This document shows positions 51,886-60,781 of a DNA stretch of 64,000 bases, piece by piece. The translations under genes and the position numbers were made by a program. The notes below the pieces were generated by a model. It was given only the letters and a program-made list of their open reading frames with translations. It had not been told where the DNA came from and ran no database searches. Each line of letters opens with the position of its first letter. The stretch's first letter is position 1. The stretch spans positions 1-64,000 of the forward strand of contig NZ_MAGP01000094.1 of assembly GCF_002926165.1 (NCBI RefSeq). The letters run 5' to 3'. Origin of the DNA: Micromonospora chalcea. GTDB taxonomy: Bacteria; Actinomycetota; Actinomycetes; Mycobacteriales; Micromonosporaceae.

Positions 51886-53561
51886 GTAACGTCGTCGGAC
51901 GGATGCGGGACGCGCTGCGCGGCGAGCAGCGGGTCGACCCGGACGTGCTGATCGAGCGCCTCCAGGCGATCCAGCGGTTCCTTTCCGCGGTGGACGGCGA
52001 TGTGCCCGACGCTCAACTGGTCGCCGCGCACACGGTGGTCGAGCGGGCCGGTGACCGGCTCGCCCTCTCCGGTCGGCACACGGTGGTCGCGCTGGCCGGC
52101 GCGACCGGCAGCGGCAAGTCGAGCCTCTTCAACTCGCTGGCCCGGCTCGACCTCTCCCCGGTCGGGGTGCGCCGGCCGACCACCGGCGTCGCGCACGCCT
52201 GCGTGTGGGGTCCGCTGGACGGCGCGGTCCGGCTGCTCGACTGGATCGGCGTGCTGCCCCGGCACCGGTTCGTCCGGGAGAGCCCGCTGGACGCCGACGA
52301 CGAGTCGACGCTGCACGGCCTCGTCCTGCTCGACCTGCCCGACTTCGACTCGGTGCAGCACGGTCACCGGCTGGAGGTCGACCGCCTGCTGGGCCTGGTC
52401 GACCTGGTGGTCTGGGTGGTCGACCCGCAGAAGTACGCCGACCGCGTGATCCACACCAGCTATCTGCGCGAGTTCCACAGGCACAAGGACGTCACGGTCG
52501 TGGTGCTCAACCAGGCCGACCGGCTGCACCCGACCGAGCTGCCCAAGGTCCTCGAGGATCTGCGCCGGCTGCTCGACGAGGACGGGCTGGGCGGGGTGCC
52601 GCTGCTGCCCACGGTAGCGGTCGACCCGAACGGGCTGAGCGGCCTGCGGGCCGAGCTGGAGCGTACGGTCGCCGAACGGCAGGCCGCCCTGCGCCGGCTC
52701 TCCGGCGACGTGGACGCCGTGGTGGCCGATCTCGAACCGCTCGTCGGGCCGGAACCGCCGAGCAGCAAACCCGGCGACGCCTCGGCGCAGGAGCTGAACC
52801 GGGCGCTGGCCGGGGCGGCCGGGGTGCCGACTGTGGCGGCGGCGGTCGAGGGGGCGTACCGGCACCGGGCCGTCAGCAACACCGGCTGGCCGCTGCTGCG
52901 GAGCTGGCGCAAGCTACGACCCGATCCGCTGCGCCGGCTGCACCTGCCCGGGCGGGACCCGGACGCGCCGGCGGACAGCCTGGTCGCGGCCACCTCCGTA
53001 CCCGATCCGACAGCCGCGCAGCGCTCGGCCCTCACGCTGGCGATCCGCGCGGTGGCCGACCGGAACGGCGCCGGTCTGCCGGCTCCGTGGCCGGCCGCGG
53101 TGACCGCGGCGGCCCGGTCCCGGCAGGCCGACCTGCCGGGCGCGCTCGACCACGCGGTCGCCGCGACCGACCTGGGCATGGACCGCCGGCCGGCCTGGTG
53201 GCGGGTGGTCGGCGTGCTCCAGTGGGTGGTCACCCTGGCCGCGCTGGCCGGCCTGGTCTGGCTGCTCCTCGGGTACGCGGTGCGCCTGCTCGGCCTGCCC
53301 CCGCTGGAACACCCCACGCTCGGCGTGGTGCCGTGGCCGACGATCCTGCTGCTCGGTGGCCTGCTGGCCGGGCTGCTGATCGCGGCGCTGACCCGGCCGG
53401 TGGTCGGGTGGGCGGCCCGCCGGGCCCGGGCGCGGGCCGAGCGACGCCTGCTCACGTCGGTGGGCAGCGTCGGCGAGAAGTACGTGCTGGACCCGGTGTG
53501 GGCGGTGCTGACCCGCTACGGCACGGCCCGGGAGGCGCTGCGCGAAGCCGTGCGGCGCTGA
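51882..53561 (+). CDS. dynamin-like GTPase, DynB-like
   Basis: 559 residues. G-A-T-G-S-G-K-S-S (about 73-81), R-R-P-T-T-G switch, D-L-P-D-F-D-S (G3) and N-Q-A-D (G4) show a complete GTPase. Two close membrane helices (about 445-466 and 483-506) near the C-terminus anchor it, followed by a basic tail. It is coupled to the DynA-like gene, and the pair probably forms a hetero-oligomer acting in membrane remodelling at division sites. Confidence 0.72.
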   Translation: MSNVVGRMRDALRGEQRVDPDVLIERLQAIQRFLSAVDGDVPDAQLVAAHTVVERAGDRLALSGRHTVVALAGATGSGKSSLFNSLARLDLSPVGVRRPTTGVAHACVWGPLDGAVRLLDWIGVLPRHRFVRESPLDADDESTLHGLVLLDLPDFDSVQHGHRLEVDRLLGLVDLVVWVVDPQKYADRVIHTSYLREFHRHKDVTVVVLNQADRLHPTELPKVLEDLRRLLDEDGLGGVPLLPTVAVDPNGLSGLRAELERTVAERQAALRRLSGDVDAVVADLEPLVGPEPPSSKPGDASAQELNRALAGAAGVPTVAAAVEGAYRHRAVSNTGWPLLRSWRKLRPDPLRRLHLPGRDPDAPADSLVAATSVPDPTAAQRSALTLAIRAVADRNGAGLPAPWPAAVTAAARSRQADLPGALDHAVAATDLGMDRRPAWWRVVGVLQWVVTLAALAGLVWLLLGYAVRLLGLPPLEHPTLGVVPWPTILLLGGLLAGLLIAALTRPVVGWAARRARARAERRLLTSVGSVGEKYVLDPVWAVLTRYGTAREALREAVRR

Positions 53562-53613
53562 ACCCGGCGTGCTGACCGGTGTGGGGGCGGCCCGCGCGGC
53601 GTAGGGTCGATGC

Positions 53614-54840
53614 ATGGCCACGCCACAGACCCCCTACGACGCGGTTCTGCACGCCGCGCGCGACGTGACGAGGCTCGACTCGGCCCTGGACGCGGAGATG
53701 CTCGGCGCCGCGTTGCTGGGCAGCGTCTACGCCGTCGCGGAGCACGACCGGGAACAGGCCGTCCGCGAGTTCGTCACCGGCTTCCTCGCCGCCACGTCCC
53801 GGCGGCGCAGCGCCGCCGCGACCACACTGCGCGCCGTCTTCGCCGCCCTGGTGCCCGACGCCGAGGGCGCCGCCCGGGTCCGGCCCGGCGCGTACGCCCC
53901 GACGTGGGCCGGCCAGCTCGGCCGGGTGCACGTCACAGGCGCCTGGGCGTACGGCGACGTGTACGGCGACCAGACGTCCTACCTCGCCACGTTCGCGTAC
54001 GACGACGAGGAACAGGGCGGGCCCGAGCACGCGCTGGTGGCGCTGGTCGACCACAACATCGGCATCACCAAGGACGTCTTCGTCGGCGGCCCGGCGGCCC
54101 GGATCGTGGAGCAGGCCCGGGAGATCTGCACCGAGGACGAGTTCACCTGGTTCCGTACCGAGGACCCGGCCCGGATGCACGCCGAGGTGAGCCGCCACCT
54201 GGCGGTCACCGACGACCTCGCCGAGCTGCCCGCACAGGGCTCGCTCGCCACCGACCGGGCGCTCGTGGGCGCACGGCTGGCCGCGCTGCCCGGGCCGACC
54301 CCGCCGGCCGGTCCGGCGGTCGTGCCGCCGCCCACCGACGAGGAGCGCACCCGCCTGGTACGCGCATTCCTCGACTCGCCCGAGGCGTCCCGGTTCGGCC
54401 TGCCCGGCTTCGCCGACGGTGAGCTGGCCTCGCTGCACTTCTGCCTCGGCCTGCTGCTCGACCACGCGGCCAGCTTCCCGGACGCCGACCCGATGCGGTG
54501 GAGCCCGATGGTCGCCGAGCTGTTCCTGCTCGACTGGGTGCACCGCCGGGCCGTGCTGGACATGGACGACGCGGCGATGCTGCCCCGGGTGCTGCGCGCC
54601 TGGGCGGCGTACGCGGCCCGGCAGCGCGGACTGTCGCAGTCGGCGGCCGCCCGGACGGACGAGGCGATCACCGAGATGGTCCCGGAGTTCGCGCGGCTCT
54701 ACAGCACCGGTGAGCGGCGCAGCCCGGCCACGGCCGCGGTGGCCCAGCTGATGGCGGACGGCGTGGACCCGGACGACCCGGAGGCGCTGAACGCCTGGAT
54801 CGAGGCGAACCGCCACCGCCTGACCGACGACCCGGCCTAG
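53614..54840 (+). CDS. conserved actinobacterial hypothetical protein
   Basis: 408 residues, soluble. The N-terminal half holds a compact alpha/beta region (V-H-V-T-G-A-W-A-Y-G-D-V-Y-G-D, then Y-L-A-T-F-A-Y-D-D-E). The C-terminal half is helical (F-C-L-G-L-L-L-D-H-A, L-F-L-L-D-W-V-H). ATG 53614 lies 6 bp after TAGGGT (53602-53607), so translation is probably leaderless. No function recognised. Its end faces the palindrome array. Confidence 0.65.
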   Translation: MATPQTPYDAVLHAARDVTRLDSALDAEMLGAALLGSVYAVAEHDREQAVREFVTGFLAATSRRRSAAATTLRAVFAALVPDAEGAARVRPGAYAPTWAGQLGRVHVTGAWAYGDVYGDQTSYLATFAYDDEEQGGPEHALVALVDHNIGITKDVFVGGPAARIVEQAREICTEDEFTWFRTEDPARMHAEVSRHLAVTDDLAELPAQGSLATDRALVGARLAALPGPTPPAGPAVVPPPTDEERTRLVRAFLDSPEASRFGLPGFADGELASLHFCLGLLLDHAASFPDADPMRWSPMVAELFLLDWVHRRAVLDMDDAAMLPRVLRAWAAYAARQRGLSQSAAARTDEAITEMVPEFARLYSTGERRSPATAAVAQLMADGVDPDDPEALNAWIEANRHRLTDDPA

Positions 54841-54854
54841 GCAGTCGCACACGC

Positions 54855-55445
54855 ATGATCGACACCACCTCGGCGAGGTGGCGGCATCGGACGGCCAGAA
54901 CCACACCACTACGCCGTACTGGTGTCGATCATGCGGGCGCCGGCCCTCGGTGGCCCCGCCCCTCGTTGATCCACACCACCCCGGCGAGGTGGTTGTATCA
55001 AACCGGCCGGAACCACACCACCACGGCGTAACGGTGTCGATCATGCGGCCCTGGGTGCCCCGCGCGAGGGGCCTCCCCGAACCTCCTTGATCGACACCAC
55101 CCCGGCGAGGTGGCTGCATCAAACTGGCCGGAACCACACCACCACCCCGCAACGGTGTTGATCATGCAGCCTGCGCCCTCCAGACCACCCCGCCCCGCAC
55201 GAGGGCCAGGCCCCCGGACCTCGTTGATCGACACCACCTCGGCGAGGTGGCCGCATCGGACCCGCTGGGACCACACCACCACCCCGTAATGGTGTCGATC
55301 ATGAGGCCTGCCGTCCCCCGACCACCCCACCCCGGCACGAGGGCACACCCCCCGGACCCCTGTTGATCCACACCACCTCGGCGAGGTGGCCGCATCGGAC
55401 CGGCTGGGACCACACCACTACGCCGAAGTGGTGTCGATCATGAGG
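54855..55445. repeat. family 3: array of five long palindromic units
   Basis: Five units of 82-84 bp start at 54855, 54965, 55086, 55223 and 55362. Each has outer inverted arms (GATCGACACC with GGTGTCGATC), an inner dyad CACC(T/C)CGGCGAGGTG and a conserved GGACCACACCAC-like segment. Gaps of 28, 37, 53 and 55 bp separate them; the last two gaps are similar to each other, so the amplification unit is about 138 bp. It occupies the whole gap between two convergent genes and contains the stop codon of the downstream one (55438-55440). Confidence 0.85.
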
Positions 55446-56271
55446 CGCGGGACACCGATGGGCGGGCCGGGCCGGAAGGAGCGGACGCGGCGGACGACCC
55501 GGCAGGACCCGACGGCCCAGCAGAACCGGACGGATCGGCAGGACCCGACGGCTCGGCAGGACCCGACGGCTCGGCGGGACCCGACGGCCCAGCGGAACCG
55601 GTCGGCTCGGCAGGACCCGACGGATCAGCGGGACCGGACGTACCCGATGGGCCGGACGGGTCGGACGAACCTGCCGAGGGCGTCGGCTCGACGGACGTGG
55701 CGGACGGCTCGGGGCTGGGGCTCGGCTCGGGCGTCGGCGTACCCGGGTCGGACGGCGGGTGCGACGGCGACGGTGAGGGCACCGGCGAGGGGTGCGGCGG
55801 GCGGACCGGGGTGGGCCGGACCGGCGTGGACGGTGGCGGCGGCGCGGCCACCGGGCGGGACCGGTGGCGGGCGGCGAGGTCGCTGTCGTCGGGCAGGCTC
55901 GGCGCGGCCGGGAGGACGGGCCGCGCCGGGGGTACGGAGGTGACGTCGGAGGTGGGTGTGGACGGCACTGCGGGCTGGGTCGCCTGGGGCGGCGGGATCA
56001 CCACCGGCCCGATCGAGGGTGTCGGCAGGAACGGGGTGCTGGTGTCGGGGAGCGCGCTGTTGCCCACGGTCGCCGATCCGGTGCTGATGGCGGCGAGGAT
56101 CGGCATCGACGCCGCGCCGGCGAGCAGCGCCACTGTGAGCAGGTAGCCCCGGCTGGGGGCGCCGGCGCCGGGGGCGCGGTGCGCGCCGACGACCCGGCGG
56201 TACGGGGAGGCGGGCAGCGCGCGGTGCCGGCCGAGGAAGGGTGAGCCGGGGGGACCCTCTGGTTCGGACAC
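55438..56271 (-). CDS. membrane protein with Pro/Ser/Thr-rich collagen-like region
   Basis: 277 residues from GTG 56271, with GAGGAG seven bases upstream. A basic cytoplasmic start precedes a membrane helix (about 43-62). Then comes an extracytoplasmic region rich in Pro, Ser and Thr that ends in tandem P-S-G-P-A-E/D-like triplet repeats for about 75 residues. The composition suggests a stalk across the wall, possibly glycosylated. Its last codons and stop are in palindrome unit 5. Function unknown. Confidence 0.6.
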   Translation of the reverse strand: MSEPEGPPGSPFLGRHRALPASPYRRVVGAHRAPGAGAPSRGYLLTVALLAGAASMPILAAISTGSATVGNSALPDTSTPFLPTPSIGPVVIPPPQATQPAVPSTPTSDVTSVPPARPVLPAAPSLPDDSDLAARHRSRPVAAPPPPSTPVRPTPVRPPHPSPVPSPSPSHPPSDPGTPTPEPSPSPEPSATSVEPTPSAGSSDPSGPSGTSGPADPSGPAEPTGSAGPSGPAEPSGPAEPSGPADPSGSAGPSGPAGSSAASAPSGPARPSVSRAS

Positions 56272-56759
56272 CGGCACACTCCTCACGCGCGAACGGGGAC
56301 GGGAGAGCACGCGCGGATATTCGGACAAATGCCGCGCAACAGCTCACCGCAAGCTTGACCCAGTGACGCTCAGTTCACCAGTCGCAACCGCGTGTCGACA
56401 CACATTTTGTACGTCAGCCGATCCCGCCACTGGGGACAAAGACGGCTATCCGTCATGAAGACGATGGAACCTCACCCACCAAGGAGGCCATACTGTGGGC
56501 CCGCTCACCTCCTCTGCAATCATTCAGACACGACGGCAACGCAGCCGCCACCTCCGCGTACCCCGCGGCTGGTGCGGAACGGCGCCGGCGCTCCCGGGCC
56601 TGGGTCTGTCCCCGACCGACTCCGGCTCACGCCGCGCGGCAACCCCTACCGGGGTCAGGCGCGGTCGCCAGGGACCGACCCGGCATCAGCCGGGCGGGCG
56701 CACGAGGTGCTCGGCTCGGGTAACCCCCGGCGCCGGCGCAGACAGACAGGGAGAGACGG
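56272..56759 (+). other. 488-bp leader region before the 2-oxoacid dehydrogenase operon
   Basis: No confident gene. A perfect ribosome site, AAGGAGG (56481-56487), precedes GTG 56495, which opens a 114-codon frame running 80 bp into the E1alpha gene. The product is Arg-rich and unlike a real protein. AGGAGG could pair with CCTCCT at 56508-56513. Divergent promoters for the 55438 gene and the operon must lie here. Confidence 0.45.
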
Positions 56760-56839
56760 ATGGCAAAGGGCGACCCCGGGGCCGCCACCCGCAGCAAGCG
56801 GGCCGCACCCCGCACCAGGCGCGCCGCCGCGGCCGGTGA
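56495..56839 (+). CDS. doubtful leader ORF with a perfect ribosome site
   Basis: 114 codons from GTG 56495, overlapping the E1alpha start in another frame. The ribosome site and 7-bp spacing are ideal, yet after the first 12 codons the composition is that of out-of-frame GC-rich DNA. Translation of the beginning only, as a regulatory leader, is the more likely reading. Confidence 0.2.
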   Translation: MGPLTSSAIIQTRRQRSRHLRVPRGWCGTAPALPGLGLSPTDSGSRRAATPTGVRRGRQGPTRHQPGGRTRCSARVTPGAGADRQGETDGKGRPRGRHPQQAGRTPHQARRRGR

Positions 56840-57938
56840 ACCGGAACTCGTACAGCTGCTCACGCCGGAAGGTGAGCGGATCGAGACCGCGCTCGGCCCG
56901 GACGGGACCGAGTACCGCGTCGACTTCACCGACGAGGAGTACCGCGGGCTCTACCGCGACCTCGTGCTGGTCCGCAAGCTGGACGCCGAGGCCACCGCGC
57001 TGCAGCGCCAGGGCGAGCTGGGACTGTGGGCCAGCCTGCTGGGCCAGGAGGCGGCGCAGGTCGGCTCCGGCCGGGCGCTGCGTACGCAGGACATGGCGTT
57101 CCCGACCTACCGCGAGCACGGCGTGCTCTACTGCCGCGGCATCGACCCGATCATGCCGCTGGGCCTGTTCCGCGGCGTCGACCAGGGCGGCTGGGACCCG
57201 AACGAGTTCAAGTTCAACATGTACACGATCGTGATCGGGGCGCAGACCCTGCACGCGACCGGGTACGCCATGGGTGTCGCCATGGACGGCAAGACCGGCG
57301 GCGAGGACGGCGAGGCGGTCATCGCCTACTTCGGCGACGGCGCCACCAGCCAGGGCGACGTCAACGAGTCGTTCGTCTGGGCCAGCGTCTTCAACGCCCC
57401 GCTGGTGTTCTTCTGCCAGAACAACCAGTACGCCATCTCCGAGCCGCTGGAGCGGCAGACCCGCGTGCCGCTGTACCGGCGGGCCGGCGGGTTCGGCTTC
57501 CCCGGTGTCCGGGTGGACGGCAACGACGTGCTCGCGTCGTACGCGGTGACCCGGCACGCGCTGGACAACGCGCGCAACGGCCAGGGCCCGAGCCTGATCG
57601 AGGCGTACACCTACCGGATGGGCGCGCACACCACCTCCGACGACCCGACCCGCTACCGCATCGCCAGCGAGGTCGAGGCGTGGCAGGCGAAGGACCCGAT
57701 CGCCCGGATGAAGGCGTTCCTGACCAAGCAGAAGATCGCCGACGAGTCGTTCTTCACCGAGGTCGACGAGCAGGCCCGCACCGAGTCGGTGCACCTGCGC
57801 GAGCGTGTGCTCGCCATGCCCGACCCGCAGCCGGTGAGCATGTTCGACCACGTCTACCCCAACGGCTCTCCCGAGCTGGACGAGCAGCGGGCCCGGTTCA
57901 CGCAGTACATGGAGTCCTTCGAGGGGAGCGCGCACTGA
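56760..57938 (+). CDS. 2-oxoacid dehydrogenase E1 component, alpha subunit
   Basis: 392 residues. The thiamine diphosphate motif G-D-G-A-T-S-Q-G-D-V-N-E-S-F to C-Q-N-N (about 199-223) is complete, as are the phosphorylation-loop region Y-R-M-G-A-H-T-T-S-D-D-P and the entry loop F-P-T-Y-R-E-H-G. With E1beta and E2 it decarboxylates a 2-oxoacid; the split alpha/beta form in actinobacteria fits branched-chain (Bkd) or pyruvate dehydrogenase. Basic residues fill the first 25 positions. ATG 56760 has AGGGAGAG upstream. Confidence 0.9.
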   Translation: MAKGDPGAATRSKRAAPRTRRAAAAGEPELVQLLTPEGERIETALGPDGTEYRVDFTDEEYRGLYRDLVLVRKLDAEATALQRQGELGLWASLLGQEAAQVGSGRALRTQDMAFPTYREHGVLYCRGIDPIMPLGLFRGVDQGGWDPNEFKFNMYTIVIGAQTLHATGYAMGVAMDGKTGGEDGEAVIAYFGDGATSQGDVNESFVWASVFNAPLVFFCQNNQYAISEPLERQTRVPLYRRAGGFGFPGVRVDGNDVLASYAVTRHALDNARNGQGPSLIEAYTYRMGAHTTSDDPTRYRIASEVEAWQAKDPIARMKAFLTKQKIADESFFTEVDEQARTESVHLRERVLAMPDPQPVSMFDHVYPNGSPELDEQRARFTQYMESFEGSAH

Positions 57939-58927
57939 TGGCCACGGAGACGCTCACCCTCGGCAAGGCACTGAACACCGGCCTGCGGCGGGCCCTGGAG
58001 AACGACCCGAAGGTCGTCATCATGGGCGAGGACGTCGGCAAGCTCGGCGGCGTGTTCCGGATCACCGACGGCCTCCAGAAGGACTTCGGCGACCAGCGCG
58101 TCATCGACACCCCGCTGGCCGAGTCCGGCATCATCGGCACCGCTGTCGGCCTGGCCATCCGCGGTTTCCGTCCGGTCTGCGAGATCCAGTTCGACGGCTT
58201 CGTCTACCCCGCGTACGACCAGATCGTGTCGCAGGTGGCGAAGATGCACTACCGCTCGCAGGGCAAGGTGCGGATCCCGATGGTCATCCGCATCCCGTTC
58301 GGCGGCGGCATCGGCGCTGTCGAGCACCACTCCGAGTCGCCCGAGGCGTACTTCGCGCACACCGCCGGTCTCAAGGTGGTGAGCTGCGCGAACCCGCAGG
58401 ACGCGTACGTGATGATCCAGCAGGCGATCGCGTCGGACGACCCGGTCGTGTTCCTGGAGCCGAAGCGGCGCTACTGGGAGAAGGGTCCGGTGGACCTGGA
58501 CGCGCCGATCGCCGACGCGTACCCCCTGCACTCGGCCCGGGTCGCGCGGCCCGGCACGGACGCGACGGTCCTGGCGTACGGCCCGATGGTGCGCACCGCG
58601 CTCGACGCGGCCACCGCCGCCGCCGAGGACGGCCGCGAGCTGGAGGTCATCGATCTGCGCACGATCTCGCCGCTGGACCTGACCGCGGCGTACGAGTCGG
58701 TGCGGCGCACCGGCCGCTGCGTGGTCGTGCACGAGGCCCCGGGCAACCTGGGTCTCGGGTCGGAGATCGCGGCCCGGATCACCGAGGAGTGCTTCTACTC
58801 CCTGGAGTCCCCGGTGCTGCGGGTGACCGGCTTCGACACCCCCTACCCGGCCGCCCGGGTGGAGGAGGAGTACCTGCCCGACCTGGACCGGGTGCTCGAC
58901 GCCGTCGACCGCACGTTCGGCTGGTGA
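57938..58927 (+). CDS. 2-oxoacid dehydrogenase E1 component, beta subunit
   Basis: 329 residues. E1beta signatures: M-G-E-D-V-G-K-L-G-G-V-F-R, D-T-P-L-A-E-S-G-I-I-G, E-I-Q-F-D-G-F, H-H-S-E-S-P-E-A-Y-F-A-H and V-F-L-E-P-K-R. It overlaps the alpha gene stop (TGATG). Together they form the heterotetrameric E1. Confidence 0.93.
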   Translation: MATETLTLGKALNTGLRRALENDPKVVIMGEDVGKLGGVFRITDGLQKDFGDQRVIDTPLAESGIIGTAVGLAIRGFRPVCEIQFDGFVYPAYDQIVSQVAKMHYRSQGKVRIPMVIRIPFGGGIGAVEHHSESPEAYFAHTAGLKVVSCANPQDAYVMIQQAIASDDPVVFLEPKRRYWEKGPVDLDAPIADAYPLHSARVARPGTDATVLAYGPMVRTALDAATAAAEDGRELEVIDLRTISPLDLTAAYESVRRTGRCVVVHEAPGNLGLGSEIAARITEECFYSLESPVLRVTGFDTPYPAARVEEEYLPDLDRVLDAVDRTFGW

Positions 58928-58932
58928 GCGGC

Positions 58933-60390
58933 ATGTCCCGGATCAAGGAGTTCAACCTTCCCGACCTGGGCGAGGGCCTGACCGAGGGCGAGATCCTCGC
59001 CTGGCTGGTCAAGGTCGGCGACGACATCGAGCTGAACCAGCCGATCGTCGAGGTGGAGACCGCGAAGGCGGCGGTCGAGATCCCGGCGAAGTGGGCCGGC
59101 CGGGTGCAGGCGATCTTCCACCCGGAGGGGTCCACTGTCGAGGTCGGCGTGCCGATCATCGCGATCGACACCGACCCGGGCGCCGGGCCGATCGAGGAGT
59201 CGACGACCGCGACCCCGGCGTCGGACCTGCCCGCTCCGTCGGCAGCGTCGCTCGCCGCGGTCCAGGTCGCGCCCGCCGAGGGCATGGTCGAGCCGGGCCT
59301 GATCGGTGGTGTGGCCCCGGGTGGGCGTACCGCCGTGCTGGTCGGCTACGGCCCGCGCAACGCCCCGGCCAAGCGCCGCCCGCGCAAGGGTGACGCGCCG
59401 GCACCGGGTCAGGCCGCCGCCCCGGTGGCGCCCGCGCCGGTCGCGCCCGCCCCGCCCGCTCCCGCCCCGGCGGTCAACGGCAACGGCCGGGTCTCCGGTC
59501 CGGTGCTCGCCAAGCCGCCGGTCCGCAAGCTGGCGAAGGATCTCGGCATCGACCTGGCCACGCTCACCGGCTCGGGTCCGCTCGGCTCGATCACCCGTGA
59601 GGACGTACAGCGGGCGGCGACCGCGACTCCGGCGGCGGCCGAGCCGCTGACGGTCGCGGCACCGCCCGCGTCGGCCGCGAGCTTCGGCGCGGACCGCGAG
59701 CAGCGCATCCCGGTCAAGGGGGTACGCAAGCTCACCGCGGAGAACATGGCCCGCTCGGCGTTCACCGCCCCGCACGTGACGGAGTTCCTGACCGTCGACG
59801 TGACCCGGGCGATGAAGGCGCTGGACCGGCTGCGCGACCGGCGGGAGTGGCGCGACGTGCGGGTCTCGCCGCTGCTGCTGGTCGCCAAGGCGGTGCTGCT
59901 GGCGGTCAAGCGGCACCCGATGGTCAACTCGACCTGGGCCGGCGACGAGATCGTGGTGAAGGAGTACGTCAACCTCGGCATCGCGGCGGCCACCGAGCGC
60001 GGCCTGATCGTGCCGAACATCAAGGACGCCGGGCGGCTCTCGCTGCGCGAGCTGGCGGACGCGATGACGGACCTGGTGCAGACCGCGAAGTCGGGGAGGA
60101 CGTCCCCGGCGGACATGTCCGGCGGCACGTTCACCATCACCAACGTCGGCGTCTTCGGCGTCGACACCGGTACGCCGATCCTGCCCCCGGGCGAGTCGGC
60201 GATCCTCGCCTTCGGCGCGGTACGGGAGCAGCCGTGGGTGCACAAGGGCAAGGTGAAGCCGCGCCTGGTGACCACGCTCGGCCTCTCCTTCGACCACCGC
60301 ATCATCGACGGTGAGCTGGGCTCGAAGTTCCTCCGCGACATCGGGGACTTCCTGGCCGATCCGGAGGCGGCGCTGCTCGCCTGGACCTGA
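58933..60390 (+). CDS. 2-oxoacid dehydrogenase E2 (dihydrolipoamide acyltransferase)
   Basis: 485 residues from ATG 58933 (GTG 58924 overlapping the E1beta stop is an alternative). A single lipoyl domain (E-T-A-K-A-A-V-E with the lipoylated Lys), an Ala/Pro linker, an E3-binding domain (V-R-K-L-A-K-D-L-G-I-D, G-S-G-P-L-G-S-I-T-R-E-D-V) and the catalytic domain with S-F-D-H-R-I-I-D-G. One lipoyl domain suits branched-chain E2. No E3 gene follows, so a shared lipoamide dehydrogenase is expected elsewhere. Confidence 0.93.
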   Translation: MSRIKEFNLPDLGEGLTEGEILAWLVKVGDDIELNQPIVEVETAKAAVEIPAKWAGRVQAIFHPEGSTVEVGVPIIAIDTDPGAGPIEESTTATPASDLPAPSAASLAAVQVAPAEGMVEPGLIGGVAPGGRTAVLVGYGPRNAPAKRRPRKGDAPAPGQAAAPVAPAPVAPAPPAPAPAVNGNGRVSGPVLAKPPVRKLAKDLGIDLATLTGSGPLGSITREDVQRAATATPAAAEPLTVAAPPASAASFGADREQRIPVKGVRKLTAENMARSAFTAPHVTEFLTVDVTRAMKALDRLRDRREWRDVRVSPLLLVAKAVLLAVKRHPMVNSTWAGDEIVVKEYVNLGIAAATERGLIVPNIKDAGRLSLRELADAMTDLVQTAKSGRTSPADMSGGTFTITNVGVFGVDTGTPILPPGESAILAFGAVREQPWVHKGKVKPRLVTTLGLSFDHRIIDGELGSKFLRDIGDFLADPEAALLAWT

Positions 60391-60503
60391 CGCACCACCG
60401 CTCCGGTCACGGCCGGTGTGCCACGGGTGAACGCCCGGCACACCGGCCGTAACCGTTTCGGGAACGGAATCATCGGATCTGAGGGCAGGCTGACCTACGA
60501 TCC

Positions 60504-60533
60504 TTAGGTACGTGGTTCAGCTCACCTAATAAT
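60504..60533 (+). promoter_or_regulatory. probable iron box and promoter of the 45-residue protein gene
   Basis: TTAGGT (60504-60509) and ACCTAA (60524-60529) form a dyad. CGTGGTTCAGCTCACCTAA (60511-60529) matches the actinobacterial iron-box pattern TTAGGTTAGGCTCACCTAA at 14 of 19 positions. TAATAAT at 60527-60533 resembles a -10, placing the box inside the promoter as in IdeR/DmdR1-repressed genes. Confidence 0.5.
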
Positions 60534-60614
60534 CGATGGCGATGGGCGGCCTGGTGCGCTTAAATAGAGACATCAAGGGGCTGACAACCGAATAGCCAGG
60601 AGGAGAGACCCAAG

Positions 60615-60752
60615 ATGAGCATGATCGAGCGAATCCGCACCCGCCGCGACGCCAACCGCCGCGCCCGCGCCATCGAGCACGCGCTGCGTTCCGCGAACTC
60701 GCCCGCGGTCCGCGAGGAGCTTCTCGCCATCGCCCAGCGTCACATGAGCTGA
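60615..60752 (+). CDS. 45-residue basic protein
   Basis: 45 residues, starting M-S-M-I-E-R-I-R-T-R-R-D-A-N-R-R and continuing as one predicted helix with S-P-A-V-R-E-E-L-L-A-I-A-Q-R. AGGAGG at 60598-60603 gives a strong ribosome site, and a perfect terminator follows, so it forms a complete transcription unit. The iron-box-like promoter suggests induction under iron limitation. No family is recognised. Confidence 0.7.
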   Translation: MSMIERIRTRRDANRRARAIEHALRSANSPAVREELLAIAQRHMS

Positions 60753-60781
60753 CGCCACAGACCTTTCTCACCTCCTCCAGT

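Noticed and set aside
54855..55445. CRISPR array
   Set aside because: Units are 82-84 bp, internally palindromic and diverged, spacers vary from 28 to 55 bp with two of them related, and no cas genes are present.
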